NCBI GenBank assembly: GCA_025769875.1
Contig: JAGFNK010000026.1
Coordinates: forward strand, 1 to 64,000
Origin: Russula earlei
Taxonomy: Eukaryota > Basidiomycota > Agaricomycetes > Russulales > Russulaceae
DNA: 64,000 nt
Direction of reading: 5' to 3'
Positions 9,647 to 21,823 of this stretch are shown in pieces; position 1 is the first letter of the stretch, and each line of letters begins with the position of its first letter. The notes beneath the pieces were generated by a model, which was given only the letters and a program-made list of their open reading frames with translations, was not told the origin of the DNA and did no database searches. The translations under genes and the position numbers were made by a program.

Positions 9647-11558
9647 GGATTTCCATTCCTTTTACCATCCCTTTCCTGACCATGCACATTACAGTGTTGA
9701 CATTAAGGTGGCCTAATCAATGATGCCAGGTGTCAATGTCAGCTTTGGAGGCTATGCAATGTGCAATTAAGGCAGTCTCATCTGTGAACTGCCTGTCTTT
9801 GCCCTCAGCTGGGAAGCTTTTAACACATGTGATCTGGGCACTTTCAGGAGTGACAGTTCTTATGTTCATAACATAGAGGTTTCCCTGGTTGCCCATTGCA
9901 GGTGAGTGTCCCCTGTTGATTGAATAGCTGACAACTCATTCCAGTAAAACAGATATCAGTGCCACACCAAGAAAGTTGGGCAACTGATAGCAGGTTTCCA
10001 TTCAGTTCTAGGACAAAGAGTACATCATGGAGTATGACATTGTACCAATGTCTGTTTGCATTCATGTGGACAGGGATGCACCCAAATCCAGGGGCATGGA
10101 TGACACTGTCATCACTTAGGGTGATGCAGGTTGGCAGCATGAGGGTGCTGAAGGTGGAGAACCACTTGCAGTTACAGCTCATGGTGCATGATGCAACAGA
10201 GTTGACTATCCAGTAATACTGACTGGACTGATTAGTGTGTGGTCAGAGAGCAAATGTGGCATTTGGATAGAAAGATGGGTCTGTGGTGATTGCACTGAAG
10301 AGCTGGATGGCATCATTGGTTGTCTCAGCAACTGCAACTTTTGTGGATGAGGAGGTCACTGCAGCAGTGGAGGCAGGTGTGGCTGCCTTTGCTTGCTCCC
10401 TCTTCAGTTTCTGGCATTCCTGGTGAAGATATGATACCCAGGTGGTGGGAATGCACGATTGGGCAAGATGGGCTGGTGGGCCATTGGCGTGGCACAGAGT
10501 CAGGGATGTGTGTAAACAATGTGGAGCGGTGGTAGAGCATGAGAGGGGGACTTGTTTAAAGTGCATGTGAGGGATTTTTGAGAACAGAGAACACAACAAC
10601 TGTTACATTTGCAGGCAATAAGAGGCTATTTTATATGTTTCACAAGTATGTTACTTAAGGAAAAAAATAAGGGAGTGTTTTTAGGAGCTTTTTGGAGTTG
10701 AGAATGGAAGTAAGACAGTAATGAAAACATAGTGGAAAGACTTCAGACTTCAACAGAAATAATGCATTGCCTCTCTATCTGGCTGATGTGCTTGTTCCAG
10801 TTTTGGTGCATGCATGTGATTGAGTTTCATGTTTGCATTTTTCTTGGATATGGAGTTGTGGAGGCAGTATGGAATGTTCTTGCTTTTTGGACATTTTTGG
10901 TTTTGATGTGGGTTGTACAAGGCCTGAGAAGGGTCACAGCAAAATGTATTTTCCCCTGAGGGGAGTGGAAAAAATTAGGGGATCAAAATGATCCTTGGGA
11001 CGCACCATGTTGTGCTTTTGTGCTCCTCTGCATGTGCCCCTGGTGGCCTGAAACTGCCAATTCCTTTATGTTGTGGCCAGGGATATTGCAGTGAGTGCAA
11101 TGTTTAGTTGTATCCTTTTGCTTATTTTTTCCCTTTGCTTTCTTAGCAGCTTTGGTGAAGGATGCAGTGGTGCTTGTTCCAGAAGCATTCACATGGCATT
11201 GCTCTTTGTTGATGATTTGGGATTTGATAAAGTTAGTGGAGATATACACAAGGAGCTTGTCCTTGATGGGAAAACCAAGTGTAGCAAGTGTTTGCAAGCA
11301 ACAGAACAGCCTGTTGAGTTGGGGTTCAATAGGTTCATCCTCAGACAGGATGCCTCAGAATAACTCCTCTATGAGGTGAGTGATGCTTTGTTCACCAGTT
11401 CCTTCATAGCAGGCTGATAGCTTGTCCTAGGCTTCTTTGGCTGTTTTGGCATTGAGGACAGAGTTGAGGGGCTCATTTTTTAGTGTTAGGCATATTTGAG
11501 CATGTGCCTCATGGTCTCAGTAAAGCCAGTCTTTGGAGCCAGTGGGGTCCCCTGGTTT
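9647..11558 (-). pseudogene. Ty1/copia gag, protease and GAG-pre-integrase remnant
   Basis: Minus-strand continuation of the copia element split by Harbinger. From right to left: a Gag remnant (11,500-11,100); a zinc knuckle reading CTHCNIPGHNIKE, which has lost its final Cys (about 11,095); a linker; a protease region around 10,210 reading NSVAS where copia proteases have the catalytic DSGAS; the conserved ITLSDDSVIHAPGFG and LNGNLLSVAQL segments (about 10,110-9950); and the GAG-pre-integrase motif LGHLNVNTVMCMVRKGMV (about 9720-9660). Both the catalytic Asp and the zinc-knuckle Cys are gone. At 11,558 the gag is cut by the 3' LTR of chromovirus copy 2. Confidence 0.85.
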
Positions 11559-12388
11559 TGTCAAGACACGTACTGCTGATCACTAAGGACTCAGGAGCAG
11601 GTGGGCAAGGGTTGGAACAGATGGTATGTGGCATAGGCAGCGTTGAACAAGAGGACGAGCCAAATGACTAGAATATACCAGATGGGGACTGGTATGTGTA
11701 ACTGGAGGCAGAGGTGAATGTTAGAAGCCAGTGCAGTGAGAGGGCTTTAGACAAGGCAGTCGTAAATGAGTACCTTGGAGGCGAGGGAAGTCTTTAAACT
11801 GAGTGGTCACAGGGGAGTACCCAGGAAGATGAGAGTATCACAAATGGACAGTCTGATGACTGCCATACTTCATTGGGACTTATATACAGTGTACAGGGTT
11901 GATTACAAAGAACTGAGACTATTCTAGACTCTTTGGTACCATCCAATAGGACTACAGAGGCATAAACTTGCTTGTGTCAAGTTTCTGGCTTACTGAGCAT
12001 ATTACTGATCATTGTGGAGTGATGACATCATTATGATGTCACTGTGGAGTGCTTAGTGAGCCTATGAGGTTACTGTGGAGTCGCTTAGTCAGCCATGATG
12101 TCATTGGAGCCTTGATGATGTCAGATGAGTTATGCAACAGTTTCTAAGAGTTTGTGCCACTGTTTTGGGTCCCTGATGGCTAGGTGACCATGTGGCTGCC
12201 ACGCAATGATTACCCGATTAGGAAATGGGTGCCTGGTCATGTTATAGTGTCTTTGCAATAGCGATATCTTGCACCTGCAGGAGGGATAGCCCAGAAAACA
12301 GAAGGGAGTTGGTAATGCAAAGTGAGAGAGGTCTCTCTTGAGTGAAATAGGACCATCTATGGCCAGGACCTGGCCTTGGTTCATAACA
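11559..12388 (-). repeat. Family A LTR, 3' LTR of chromovirus copy 2
   Basis: An 830-bp LTR reading TGTCAAGACACG..ATAACA on the plus strand. On the coding strand it is preceded by a polypurine tract (AAAGAGGGGATGAA, 12,402-12,389), which fixes it as the 3' LTR of the minus-strand element to its right. Its left flank (GGTTT) lies in copia gag. CpG sites found in other A copies are mostly TpG or CpA here. Confidence 0.9.
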
Positions 12389-12636
12389 TTCATCCCCTCT
12401 TTATAGACTTGTTGCTCCTGCAACAGTAGGGACTTGTTTCTTTGGAAGGTGGAGTAGTTTGCATATGGAAAGTCGAAGTCTGTTCGTTTGTGGGGAGTTC
12501 TTTCTTGTTCTATGGATTGCTTTGGGGATAGCTGTGGTCGATTGAGTGCATGTGATCACAGGGGTTCTCTGAAAAGTTTGTTGGTAACGAGGATAAAGAT
12601 AGTCAGTTGACAGAGGTCATGATGAGAGTTGTTGGT

Positions 12637-15600
12637 TTAGGGGTTACTCCTGGTGGGAATCGTTTTAAGCGCTTTCAGATATTTCCGATGGAAGTCTTTA
12701 ACAAGGAATTGCACTTTTGATAGGTTAGATGCTGGTTCCCAAGTATTTTCTGCTGGCAGTGTACCCTTTCCATTTAACTAGGTATTGGATCCCTTTGCAA
12801 TTTGGGGAGAGCCAAGAGTTTAAGATCTGTTCTACCTCGTATTGTTCTTCTCCTTCGACTAGTACCAGTGGCGGATTAGAGAAGTTAGGGCCATGGGCAA
12901 TGGTTTCTTTATAAGGTTTGATCAGAGAGTGGTGAAAAACTGGGTGTATCTTCCAGGACTTTGGTAGTTCGAGATGAACATTTACTGGATAGGCAGTGAT
13001 GACCTTGAATGGTCCATAGCGTCGAGGGGCTAGTTTTGCTTTTGGGTGAGTGGTTCGTAGATTTGTGGCCTCCAACCATACTTGATCCCCTTCTTTAAAA
13101 CGAAATGTGGAGGATTGAGGTCCTGATTGCTTCATGATCTCAGTTGCTCGGTTCAGGGAGGCAGCTACTTCTTCTCTGAGCTGGTTTAGTCTCATTAGTC
13201 TTTCTTGGATTGAAGGGAACTTTGATGTAAAGGCAAGGGGTGGAGCAAATGTTGGGTTAAAGCCATACCAGACCTCGAAAGGGGGTTTGTTCATAGCGCT
13301 GTGTTGTCTGGCATTATGTGCAAACTCCATGAAGGGAATTAGTTCTGCCCAATTGTCCACTTGGTGGTTGCAAAATATTCGTAGGTATTGTTCTAGTTCT
13401 TGGTTAACTTGTTCTGTTTCTTCATCTGTCTGTGGGTGATATGCTGTGCTCAACGATATCTCGACATTTAATTTCTTCCATAGTTCTTGAGTAACTTTTG
13501 CTGCAAATTGGGGGCCTCTGTCTGATATTATTTGTGTTGGGAGGCCTATTCTTCTCCAGACATTGTTCATGATTAGTGTTGCTGTCTTGTCTGCTGTGAT
13601 TGTCTTATGACAAGGGGTAATGATTATTGCTTTGCTGAATCGATCTACCATGACTAGGAGGCTGTCAAAGCCTTGTGAAATCGGTAGGTCCATAATAAAG
13701 TCCATGGTAATGCTTTTCCATACTTCTCCAGCTGGTGTGATTGGTACCAGGGGTGTTTCTGTCTTTGGGTGGTTCTTTGTGCTTTGGCAAATTGTGCAAC
13801 CATCTACATAACTTTTGACATAGGTTAGCATTCCTGGCCACCAATAGTTTCGGCTGATTAGTTCGTAAGTTTTCCATTGGCCAGGATGTCCAGTGGCGAG
13901 GGAATCGTGATATAGTTTCAGAATTTTCTTTTGTAGGGTGTCATTGTTTGGGATATAGACTTTTCCTTTGAATAATATTAGTCCATCTTCAAGGTTCCAG
14001 TCTTGTAAGCCTTTGGATAATCATCTTGGTCCATTCTTTATAATGATTGCTAACACGTTAGATACTTCTGGGTCGTACTCTTTGCTAGATCGCAGTTGTT
14101 GTCAAAGTTCTTGGTTCACCGATCGGTTCTGTGGCAGAGGTGCGTGTTGCTCTAATTTTAAAATATTTGTCATCTAGGAGCACCTTTCCATCATTTTTGT
14201 TTTGTATCCCCTCTTTAAAGTCTGGCCACCTGGACAGACCGTCTGCTTTGTTCATGGTTCCTGGGTGATGGGTGATGGCAAAGTCAAAGTTGCTGAGAAG
14301 GAGTGCCCATCAGGCTTGTCATCATGTGAGTTTTTGTTTTGTCATGAAGTATGTTAAATTATTGTGGTCTGTCCATAGATCAATGGGGTGTGTAGCGCCT
14401 TCAAGGTAGTGTCAGAAGTGCCAGAGGGATGAGACGACGGCCAGGAGTTCTTTATCATAGATCATGTAATTTCGTTGTGCGGGGTCCAAGGATTTTGAAA
14501 AATAGGCTACTGGGTGATATCTGTTAAATTCATCAGGTTGTTCCAAGATTGCGCCAACTGCAAAGTTGCTTGCATCGCAGATGAGCCGAAAGGGTTTAGT
14601 ATGATCAGGTAACATGAGGATTGGAGCTGTCATGAATGCCTGGATTAATTTTCTAAATGCTTGTTCTTCATCGTCTTCCCACTTGAAGGGTTGTTCCTTC
14701 TTTGTTAGATTAAACAAGGGTCGTGCCATTCATGAGTATTGGTGGATAAATCGTCGATAGAAGTTACAAAATCCTAGAAATGCTTGTACTTCTGTAATGT
14801 TGGTTGGAGTAGGCCACTTTGTAATGACTATTAACTTGTCTTGGTCCATGGATATTCGTCCTTGGGAGATATTGATACCTAGGTAACTAATAGAGGTTTG
14901 TCAAAAAGCACACTTCTCTGGTTTCAAGTATAAATCATGGTCTTGGAGTGTCTTTAGGACCTTGTGTGTCCAGTCATCTAGTTCGCTCAAGGTTTGTGCC
15001 ATGATTAGTATATTGTCTAGATAAACAACCACTCGTTCAGTGGCAATGTATTTTGCTAGGATGGTGTTCATAAAGCGTTGGAAAGTGGCTGGGGCATTGC
15101 AAAGACCGAATGTCATTATCAATGGTTCAAAGAGTCCTAATGGCGTCTTGAATGCTGCAAGGTGTTCATCGCCCTCTCTCAGGTGGATATTGTTGTATCC
15201 CCATCGTACATCAAACTTGGTAAAGTATTGGGCTCCTTGGAGTTTGTCGATTAGTTCAGGAATCAAAGGTAGTGGATATGCGTCTTTGACAGTTGCTGTA
15301 TTCAGGGCTCTGTAGTCTTGTACTGGTCATAGATTTCCTCCTTTCTTTTCTACAAAGAAGAATGGACTGGCAATAGCTGCTTTTGATGGTTGGATAGTGC
15401 CTCTTTTCAAGTGTTCATCTAAGTATTCTTTTAGGGCTTGTAGTTCTTTAGGAGTAAGTTTGTAGATACCAGAATCGTGTCAGGCAATCCCTGGCTTCAG
15501 ATTGATTGCATGGTCCCATGGTTGGTGTCATGAACCATTCTCCGGAGAGGGCCCTTGAAGGACCCTTCCTTATAGGAGGAAACCTGGTCTCTATGGTGTC

Positions 15601-18049
15601 ACCCTGTTCACACGAGCAAAAGGGGTGAGTAGAGGTGTCCACAATATCGCGCGCGCATTGTTGCGCGAGCGATTCTCGGCACAATCGACATACAGCAAGC
15701 CCACTTAAAGGCAACCCTTCTAGCAACAAAAGACAGTATTAGGGCCTTCCTAAGGACCCTTTGGAATGACTCTAAGAGCTCTACAAGAGGCACTAACCTA
15801 GTATCAAAGGCCCTACAACGCGTTATTAGACCAACTCTAATAACTATAGAACGACTATAAGGCAATACTAAGGACCTTAATAGAAGTATTAGGGTCGACT
15901 CTAAGGACCCTAATAGAACTATATAAGGGCCTTATAAGACGACACTATTCCCTAGCCAAACTACAAGTCTTCAAATGACCGGCCCTAAACTAACTAACAA
16001 GAAATGAATCAGGTGCTTACACGTGCACTAAAAGTAGTAAACACGTGGACAGTGGAAACTCTTACTCATCAAGAAGAGTCTTCTTACTCAGCAGCTTACT
16101 GAGCATGACCGAGCATGCTCAGTAAGCATCCTCCGACTTCTTACTCATCACTCTATTGTGCTTGATAACAAGGTTATGACTTGTTCCCTATTTAGCAGTT
16201 CTCTTGTAGTATATAAGCGCTCAATAAAGTAGCGGACAGTCCTCAGACTGTCCATTTGTTTACGGCACTCTCTATCCCTGGGATACTCCTTTAAGGACCA
16301 TCCCCTTGTGACCACTCTGGCCTCTTCCCTGCGTGATTGTTCTACTCTCACAGTAACAATACCTCTTTGGTATTTGTTACTACTTTGGATTCTACTCCTT
16401 GCCCACGCCGTCTTGGACGTCTACCGACTCGTCTTCGAGCTTATCCCTCGCTCTTGAACTGGATAGTTCAACAGTGAGTCTGACAGTTGGTGAGCAGGAA
16501 GGCGTTGAGAGGCTTGTTCATCAAAAACCTTTCGCCATGTCAAGAACTGGGTAGGGATAAGTTTGTCTAATGTCTTGGGGAGTGTTTCTGCATTGGCTAG
16601 CTTGGTAGCTGTGGTTGACTTGGCTCTTATGCCGATTGTTATTGGTCTAAATGCATCGTGAATTTGTTCATCAACACATGGGTTCAATAGTCCTTCAGTA
16701 TCTGGGAAGATTAGTGCAGCAACGTTTGCAAACTTGGGTTCTTCTTCCTCAGGAAAAGTGAGCGCTTGTATTTGGTAATTCCGCATTCCAGATGCAGATG
16801 CAATGGTTATGCTTGGGTGTGTGGTAAGGCAGGTTCGTGGGCAGTTCCTTAGTGTGATTGTATCATTTGCCCAATCGATATCTGGGTTGTGATGTTGTAG
16901 CCAATCTGTTCCTAAGATAATGTCATGATCTCCAATGTTAGTGACAAGGAATTCTGCTTGTTCATCATGAGTAGCGCCTGTGTGCGCTTGTATGCAAAGT
17001 TGTTGGATGGTGCTAAAGTGTATTAGTCCATTGGCATTTTGTGTTCCATCTACATTTTGTGCTGGCAAGGGTTTGGTCATAGTTCAGAGGTGCAGGTGGT
17101 GTCTTTGTGCGAATCATTTGTGGATTATCATTCCTTCTGCTCCACTGTCAAGCAGGGCTCTTGCACCAATTTCTTTGCCACTTGTCTTCCCCACAAGAGT
17201 AACTTTTAAGGCAATGGATGGGAAATGAATATTCTTGGTCAAAACCTTGGGGTAATTAATTTCTCTTTGTATCGTACTGATTTGGACCGTGTCCCTTCTC
17301 AGTGCAGAAGGGGGTCCCATTAAAAATCCATAGGAGCAGATCTTGGGTGGAGGATCAAGTCTGCAAGTGTTTCTCTCCAAGTTGTCAATGATGCAACAGG
17401 AATAGGTTCTTCTTGTACAGGTTCAATGTTTTCATCTTGGATGGTTGTAGCTCTGACTGTTTGGGGGCGAGATCCTTGTCGTTGATGTCCTTGGGCTGCT
17501 TTTTTTTGCTCTACATTGATTTGCCATATGGTTCTTCTTTCCACAGTAATAGCAGAGGTTGTTCTTTCATTGAAATTCTTTCTCTGCATTCCTGAGGGGT
17601 TTTCTTTCACTTCTAGACTCCCAGGATTGTTCGTTAGGTTCTCCTTGGTACAAGTTGATTTCCAAGGGATTGTCTGATCCTTGAGTGTTTAATCCTCAGG
17701 CATGCACAGAGCGTCCTCCTCTAAAGGCTGTGGAATTGTATAGGTGGAACAGGTTGTCAAATTCTCTTGCTGCTTTGACAAGGGCTGTGAGTGCAGTTGG
17801 TGTCAGGTGTGATTCCCAATATTTTTTGATGCAGGGCTGGGTTAATGTTCTTCCTGAATGCGTACATCTTTGTCCTTTCATTGGTGGTAGCTCACGATGC
17901 ATGGTGTGACCATTTTTGATACCATTCATTAAATGGTAGTTTTCCTTGATAATAAGTGTGCATAGTGTTAGCAGAAGCCAATTCTGCTTCTGCAGGGATA
18001 AAGTGGTCAGCAAAGGCCTTTTTGAAGTCGTCCCATGATCCATAGTCGG
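12637..18049 (-). pseudogene. Ty3/gypsy chromovirus gag-pol, copy 2 (decayed, interrupted)
   Basis: The most complete retroelement of the window, read right to left. Gag covers 18,049 to about 17,600 with YGSWDDFKKAF, and a CCHC knuckle CYYCGKKNHMANQC lies at about 17,560-17,515. Protease has ALLDSGAEGMIIHK at about 17,150. RT follows at about 15,480-14,900, RNase H at about 14,730-14,250, and integrase at about 13,830-12,950 with HHCC, MDFIMDL, SDRGPQF and an EETEQVNQ Glu. A chromodomain lies at 12,840-12,720 with YEVEQIL and LVKWKGY. The RT site reads YLDN instead of YLDD, an Asp to Asn loss. A one-base shift breaks the frame inside the chromodomain near 12,750; the displaced tail ends at 12,637. 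A solo B LTR splits it between protease and RT. Gag is cut at 18,049 by an A LTR and the 5' LTR is missing. Confidence 0.92.
15526..16485 (+). repeat. Solo family B LTR, copy 2, in chromovirus pol
   Basis: A 960-bp LTR from TGTCATGAACC to AGTCTGACA, flanked on both sides by GTTGG (15,521-15,525 and 16,486-16,490). Removing it with one duplication rejoins the pol frame (LPAHQ with PWDHAINL). A single LTR with intact duplications is the product of recombination between the two LTRs of a full element. Confidence 0.95.
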
Positions 18050-18333
18050 TGTTACGAACCAAGGCCAGGCCCTGACCGTAGATGGTCCTATTTCACTCAA
18101 GAGAGACCTCTCTCATTTTGCATTACCAACTCCCTTCCATTTTCTGGGCTATCCCCCCTGCAGTGCAAGATATCGCTATTGCAAAGACACTACAGCACGA
18201 CCGGGCACCCGTTTCCTAATCAGGTAATCATCGCGTGGCAGCCACATGGCCACCCAGCCACCAAGGACCCTGAAACAGCGGCACAAACTCTTAGAAACTG
18301 TTGCATAAATCATCTGACAGTCATCCAGGCTCC
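18050..18333 (+). repeat. Family A LTR, right part, displaced by inversion
   Basis: Starts TGTTACGAACC at 18,050 and ends at GCTCC (18,329-18,333), the reverse complement of GGAGC at 3790-3794. It is exactly the portion missing from the A LTR at 3243-3794. Its outer end abuts the truncated Gag of chromovirus copy 2. Confidence 0.88.
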
Positions 18334-19295
18334 TGTCAAGACTCACTGTTGAACTATCCAGTTCAAGAGCGAGGGATAAGCTCGAAGACGAGTCAATAAA
18401 CGTCCAAGATGGCGTGGGCAAGAAGTAAAGTCCAGAGTAGTAACAGGTACCAGAGAGGCACGGTTACTGTGAGAGTAGGGCAATCACGCAGAGAAGAGGC
18501 CAGGATAGTCACAATGGGACGGTCCTTAAAGGAGTATCCCAGGAGTAGAGAGTGCTGTAAACAAATGGACAGTCTGAGGACTGTCCGCTACTTTATTGAG
18601 CGCTTATATACTACAAGAGAACTGCTAAATAGGGAACAAGTCATAACCTTGTTATCAAGCACAATAGAGTGATGAGTAAGAAGTCGGAGGATGCTTACTG
18701 AGCATGCTCAGTCATGCTCAGTAAGCTGCTGAGTAAGAAGGCTTCTCCTGATGAGTAAGAGCCTTCATTGTCCACGTGTTTACTGCTTTAGTGCATGTGC
18801 GAGCACCTGATTCATTTCCTGTTAGTTAGTTTAGGGCCGGTCATTTGAAGACTTGTAGTTTGGTTAGGGGATAGTGTTATCTTATAAGGCCCTTATATAG
18901 TTCTATTAGGGTCCTTAGAGTCGACCCTAATACTTCTATTAAGGTCCTTAGTATTGCCTTATAGTCCGTTCTATAGTTATTAGAGTTGGTCTAATAACGC
19001 ATTGTAGGGCCTTTGATACTAGGTTAGTGCCTATTGTAGAACTTCTAGGGTCGTTCCAAAGGGTCTTTAGGAAGGCCCTAATACTGTCTTTTGTTGTTAA
19101 AAGGGTTGCCTTTAAGTGGGGCTTGCTGTATGTCAATTGTGCCGAGAATTGCTCGCGCAACAATGCACGCGCAATATTGTGGACACCTCTACTCACCCCT
19201 TTTGCTTGTGTGAACAGGGTGACACCATGGAGGCTGGGTTTCCTCCTATAAGGAAGGGTCCTTCAAGGGCCCTCTCCGGAGAATGGTTCATGACA
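18334..19295 (-). repeat. Family B LTR, copy 3 (right inversion junction)
   Basis: A 962-bp LTR reading TGTCAAGACTCACTG..GGTTCATGACA on the plus strand, inverted relative to the copy at 3795. Left flank GCTCC and right flank CACCC do not match each other, but each matches the reverse complement of a flank of copy 1. Similarity to copy 1 is high along the whole length. Confidence 0.9.
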
Positions 19296-21435
19296 CACCC
19301 AGCAACTGTCCACAAAACATTCTGAGGTGATGGTAATTGAGGTACATCTGCGACATCATTTTATCTCTTCTAAAACTCAAAGCTGTTCATGTAGAGACCA
19401 TCATGGTCAGCTTCAGTTGCCCCTCCCAGGCCTTCTCCCTCAGATGGTGCACCGCCTGTCAAGACATGTACTGCTGATCACTAAGGACTCAGGAGCAGGT
19501 GGGCAAGGGTCGGAACAGATGATACGCGACAAAGGCGGCGTTGAACAGGAGGATGAGCCAAACGACGAGGAGGTACCAGATGGGGACTGGTAAGTGTTGC
19601 AAGAGGCAGAGGCGAAGACTGGAGGCCAGTGCAGCAAGGGGCTTTAGACAAGGCGGTCGTTGAAGAGTACCTTGGAGGCGAGGGAGTCTTTAAACTGAGC
19701 GGTCGCAGGGGAGTACCCAGGAGTATGAGAGTATCACAAATGGACAGTCTGACGACTGCCATGCTTCATTGGGGCTTATATACAGTGTACAGGGTCGATT
19801 ACAAAGACCTGGAACTATTCTAGACTCTTTGGTACCATCCAATAGGACTATAGAGGCATAAACTTGCTTGTGTCAAGTTTCAGGCTTACTGAGCGCATTA
19901 CTGATCATTGTGGAGCGATGACATCATTATGATGTCACTGTGGAGCGCTTAGTGAGCCTATGAGGTCACTGTGGAGTCGCTCAGTCAGCTATGATGTCAT
20001 TGGAGCCTGGATGACGTCAGATGATTTATGCAACAGTTTCTAAGAGTTTGTGCCGCTGTTTCGGGTCCTTGGTGGCTGGGTGGCCATGTGGCTGCCACGC
20101 AATGATTACCCGATTAGGAAACGGGTGCCTGGTCGTGTTATAGTGTCTTTGCAATAGCGATATCTTGCACTACAGGGGGGATAGCCCAGAAAACGGAAGG
20201 GAGTTGGTAATGCCAAATGAGAGAGGTCTCTCTTGAGTGAAATAGGACCATCTACGGTCAGGACCTGGCCTTGGTTTGTAACACCGCCCAGCAGCCAAAC
20301 TTGGACAACTGACAACATTCCATCTTCTCGAGATTGTCAAAGCAGCGCTACTGCTTTGGCTTCTGAATTTTGCTGGCCCACTGACACCGATCTCATACTT
20401 ACTCCAGATTCAAACAAGGTAACACTGTCTAAGCGATGCCCACTAATTCACCTTGTCCTTCAAGATGCAGTGGATAGTGTTCAAGCCAGCTTGCTCAGGG
20501 ATCACGCATTCCCTGATGCCCCTACTGTTCTCACAGTAATAAAGGCTGCTCTTTTATCAGCTGCTTCTTCCCATCCCAGTTCCTCATTCATCCATCAGCA
20601 CCTCCAGTCCGATCACGAATACGTGACTAAAATTATCCCTGTGGTAAGTTCCTCAACCAGAGAGATGGTGTTACTGATGGAATCAACAGCCACGTGGTCG
20701 TGTCCCCCTTTTCCGACGTGAAGCCAAAGAACGCTACACTACCATCATCTCAGCCGAGTTGTCGGCCATCCCATCAAAGGCATCAATCATTGCCATTGTT
20801 GAGAAGCAGTTAACAGATTACAACTATACGTTCCCAACCAGCAAAAGTGTAAGTGGACTTATTCTTATTTGATACCATCTAATGTGTGGTTAGGTTTCGT
20901 CGAACTTTGGTCTCATAATGCACTTGCATCCCTATCGGAATATGTGGGTCATCAATGGGATTCACGATTTGTATTTTGCCGGAGGTGTTAACTCATTTGT
21001 GAGTAAATTTGGACACCACTTTCTGACACATCAAGATACCCTTGGGGTGACGACACGTGAAGTGCCAATACCAATGGTAGTATTGGTAGCAACAGCGGTA
21101 AGTCTAGTTTAGTCTTGTCTTCAAAATTTGTTCTAACTATATATGTAGCTCTATGCTGCCCTGCATGAGTGGCGTACCGGTGTCCACCAGGCCACGGACT
21201 TTTCAGCCAATGCATACCTTGATGTCTATCATGGCCATATTGGCACATTCAACCATATCCAGGAGCATTGTGGCAATGCGTTCCACACGATGATGGCGGA
21301 TATTTTTACAAAAGCCCAGTGAGCAATCAAATCATGCTATACTTTGTTTAACTAATCTACCTTCGCGGCAGCACTTCAGCGTTGAGAACCTCAGTCCCAA
21401 TTGCTGGACTCAACCTTGACAAACTCAACAATTGA
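19296..21435 (+). pseudogene. 3' half of a DUF6532-type gene, interrupted by an A LTR
   Basis: Plus-strand exons of a DUF6532-like protein, a family of unknown function common in agaricomycetes. After the target duplication at 19,296 a short exon ends in VMVIE. A 52-bp intron (GTACAT..TGTAG) and an exon through DGAPPSSQTW follow; this exon is cut by the solo A LTR at 19,457 and resumes in frame at 20,284. Later exons contain LVLQDAVDSVQASLLRDHAFP, REAKERYTTIISAELSAIPS, HPYRNMWVINGI, REVPIPMVVLVATA, LYAALHEWRTG, DFSANAYLDVYHGH and HTMMADIFTKA. The C-terminal exon ends at 21,435 in LNLDKLNN. The reading frame shows little decay, so the gene was probably intact until the LTR insertions. Its 5' half is at 4757-5187. 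Confidence 0.75.
19457..20283 (-). repeat. Solo family A LTR inside the DUF6532-type gene
   Basis: An 827-bp LTR, TGTCAAGACATG..TTTGTAACA on the plus strand, flanked by CCGCC at 19,452-19,456 and 20,284-20,288. Deleting it with one duplication restores the host exon frame. Confidence 0.95.
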
Positions 21436-21823
21436 GCAAGCTCACACCATCCTTGGTCCCTCAAACCAATGGTGACATTATACCCACTCATATTGTTCTC
21501 TCGGACAAATTATCGTTCTTGTACATCTACACTTAATTTTAGTTTGGCATTGTAAAATGCCTACATTAGTATTCCTGTCATAGCATAGCTGAATGGACTG
21601 CGAAGTTATTGTGCTATTATCAGCGCTTATTATCAATCATGTCGTGAACTATCCAATCCAAAATTATAGAACAAGAACCATGAATTATCATAATAGCAAA
21701 ATTATTATCCATAATGACGATAATGGTCGATAAAATTATTGGGGGTAAACTGGCGACAATAATTTCAGTTTTTGATAAATGACACTAGCGAGGGATAATA
21801 AGTGCTAATTATCTCTCACCAGC
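21436..21823. other. 3' flank of the DUF6532-type gene, AT-rich
   Basis: No coding potential seen. It contains ATTATT/AATAAT-rich words, notably around 21,660-21,810, and lies between the gene's stop and the inverted-repeat end at 21,824. Confidence 0.4.
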
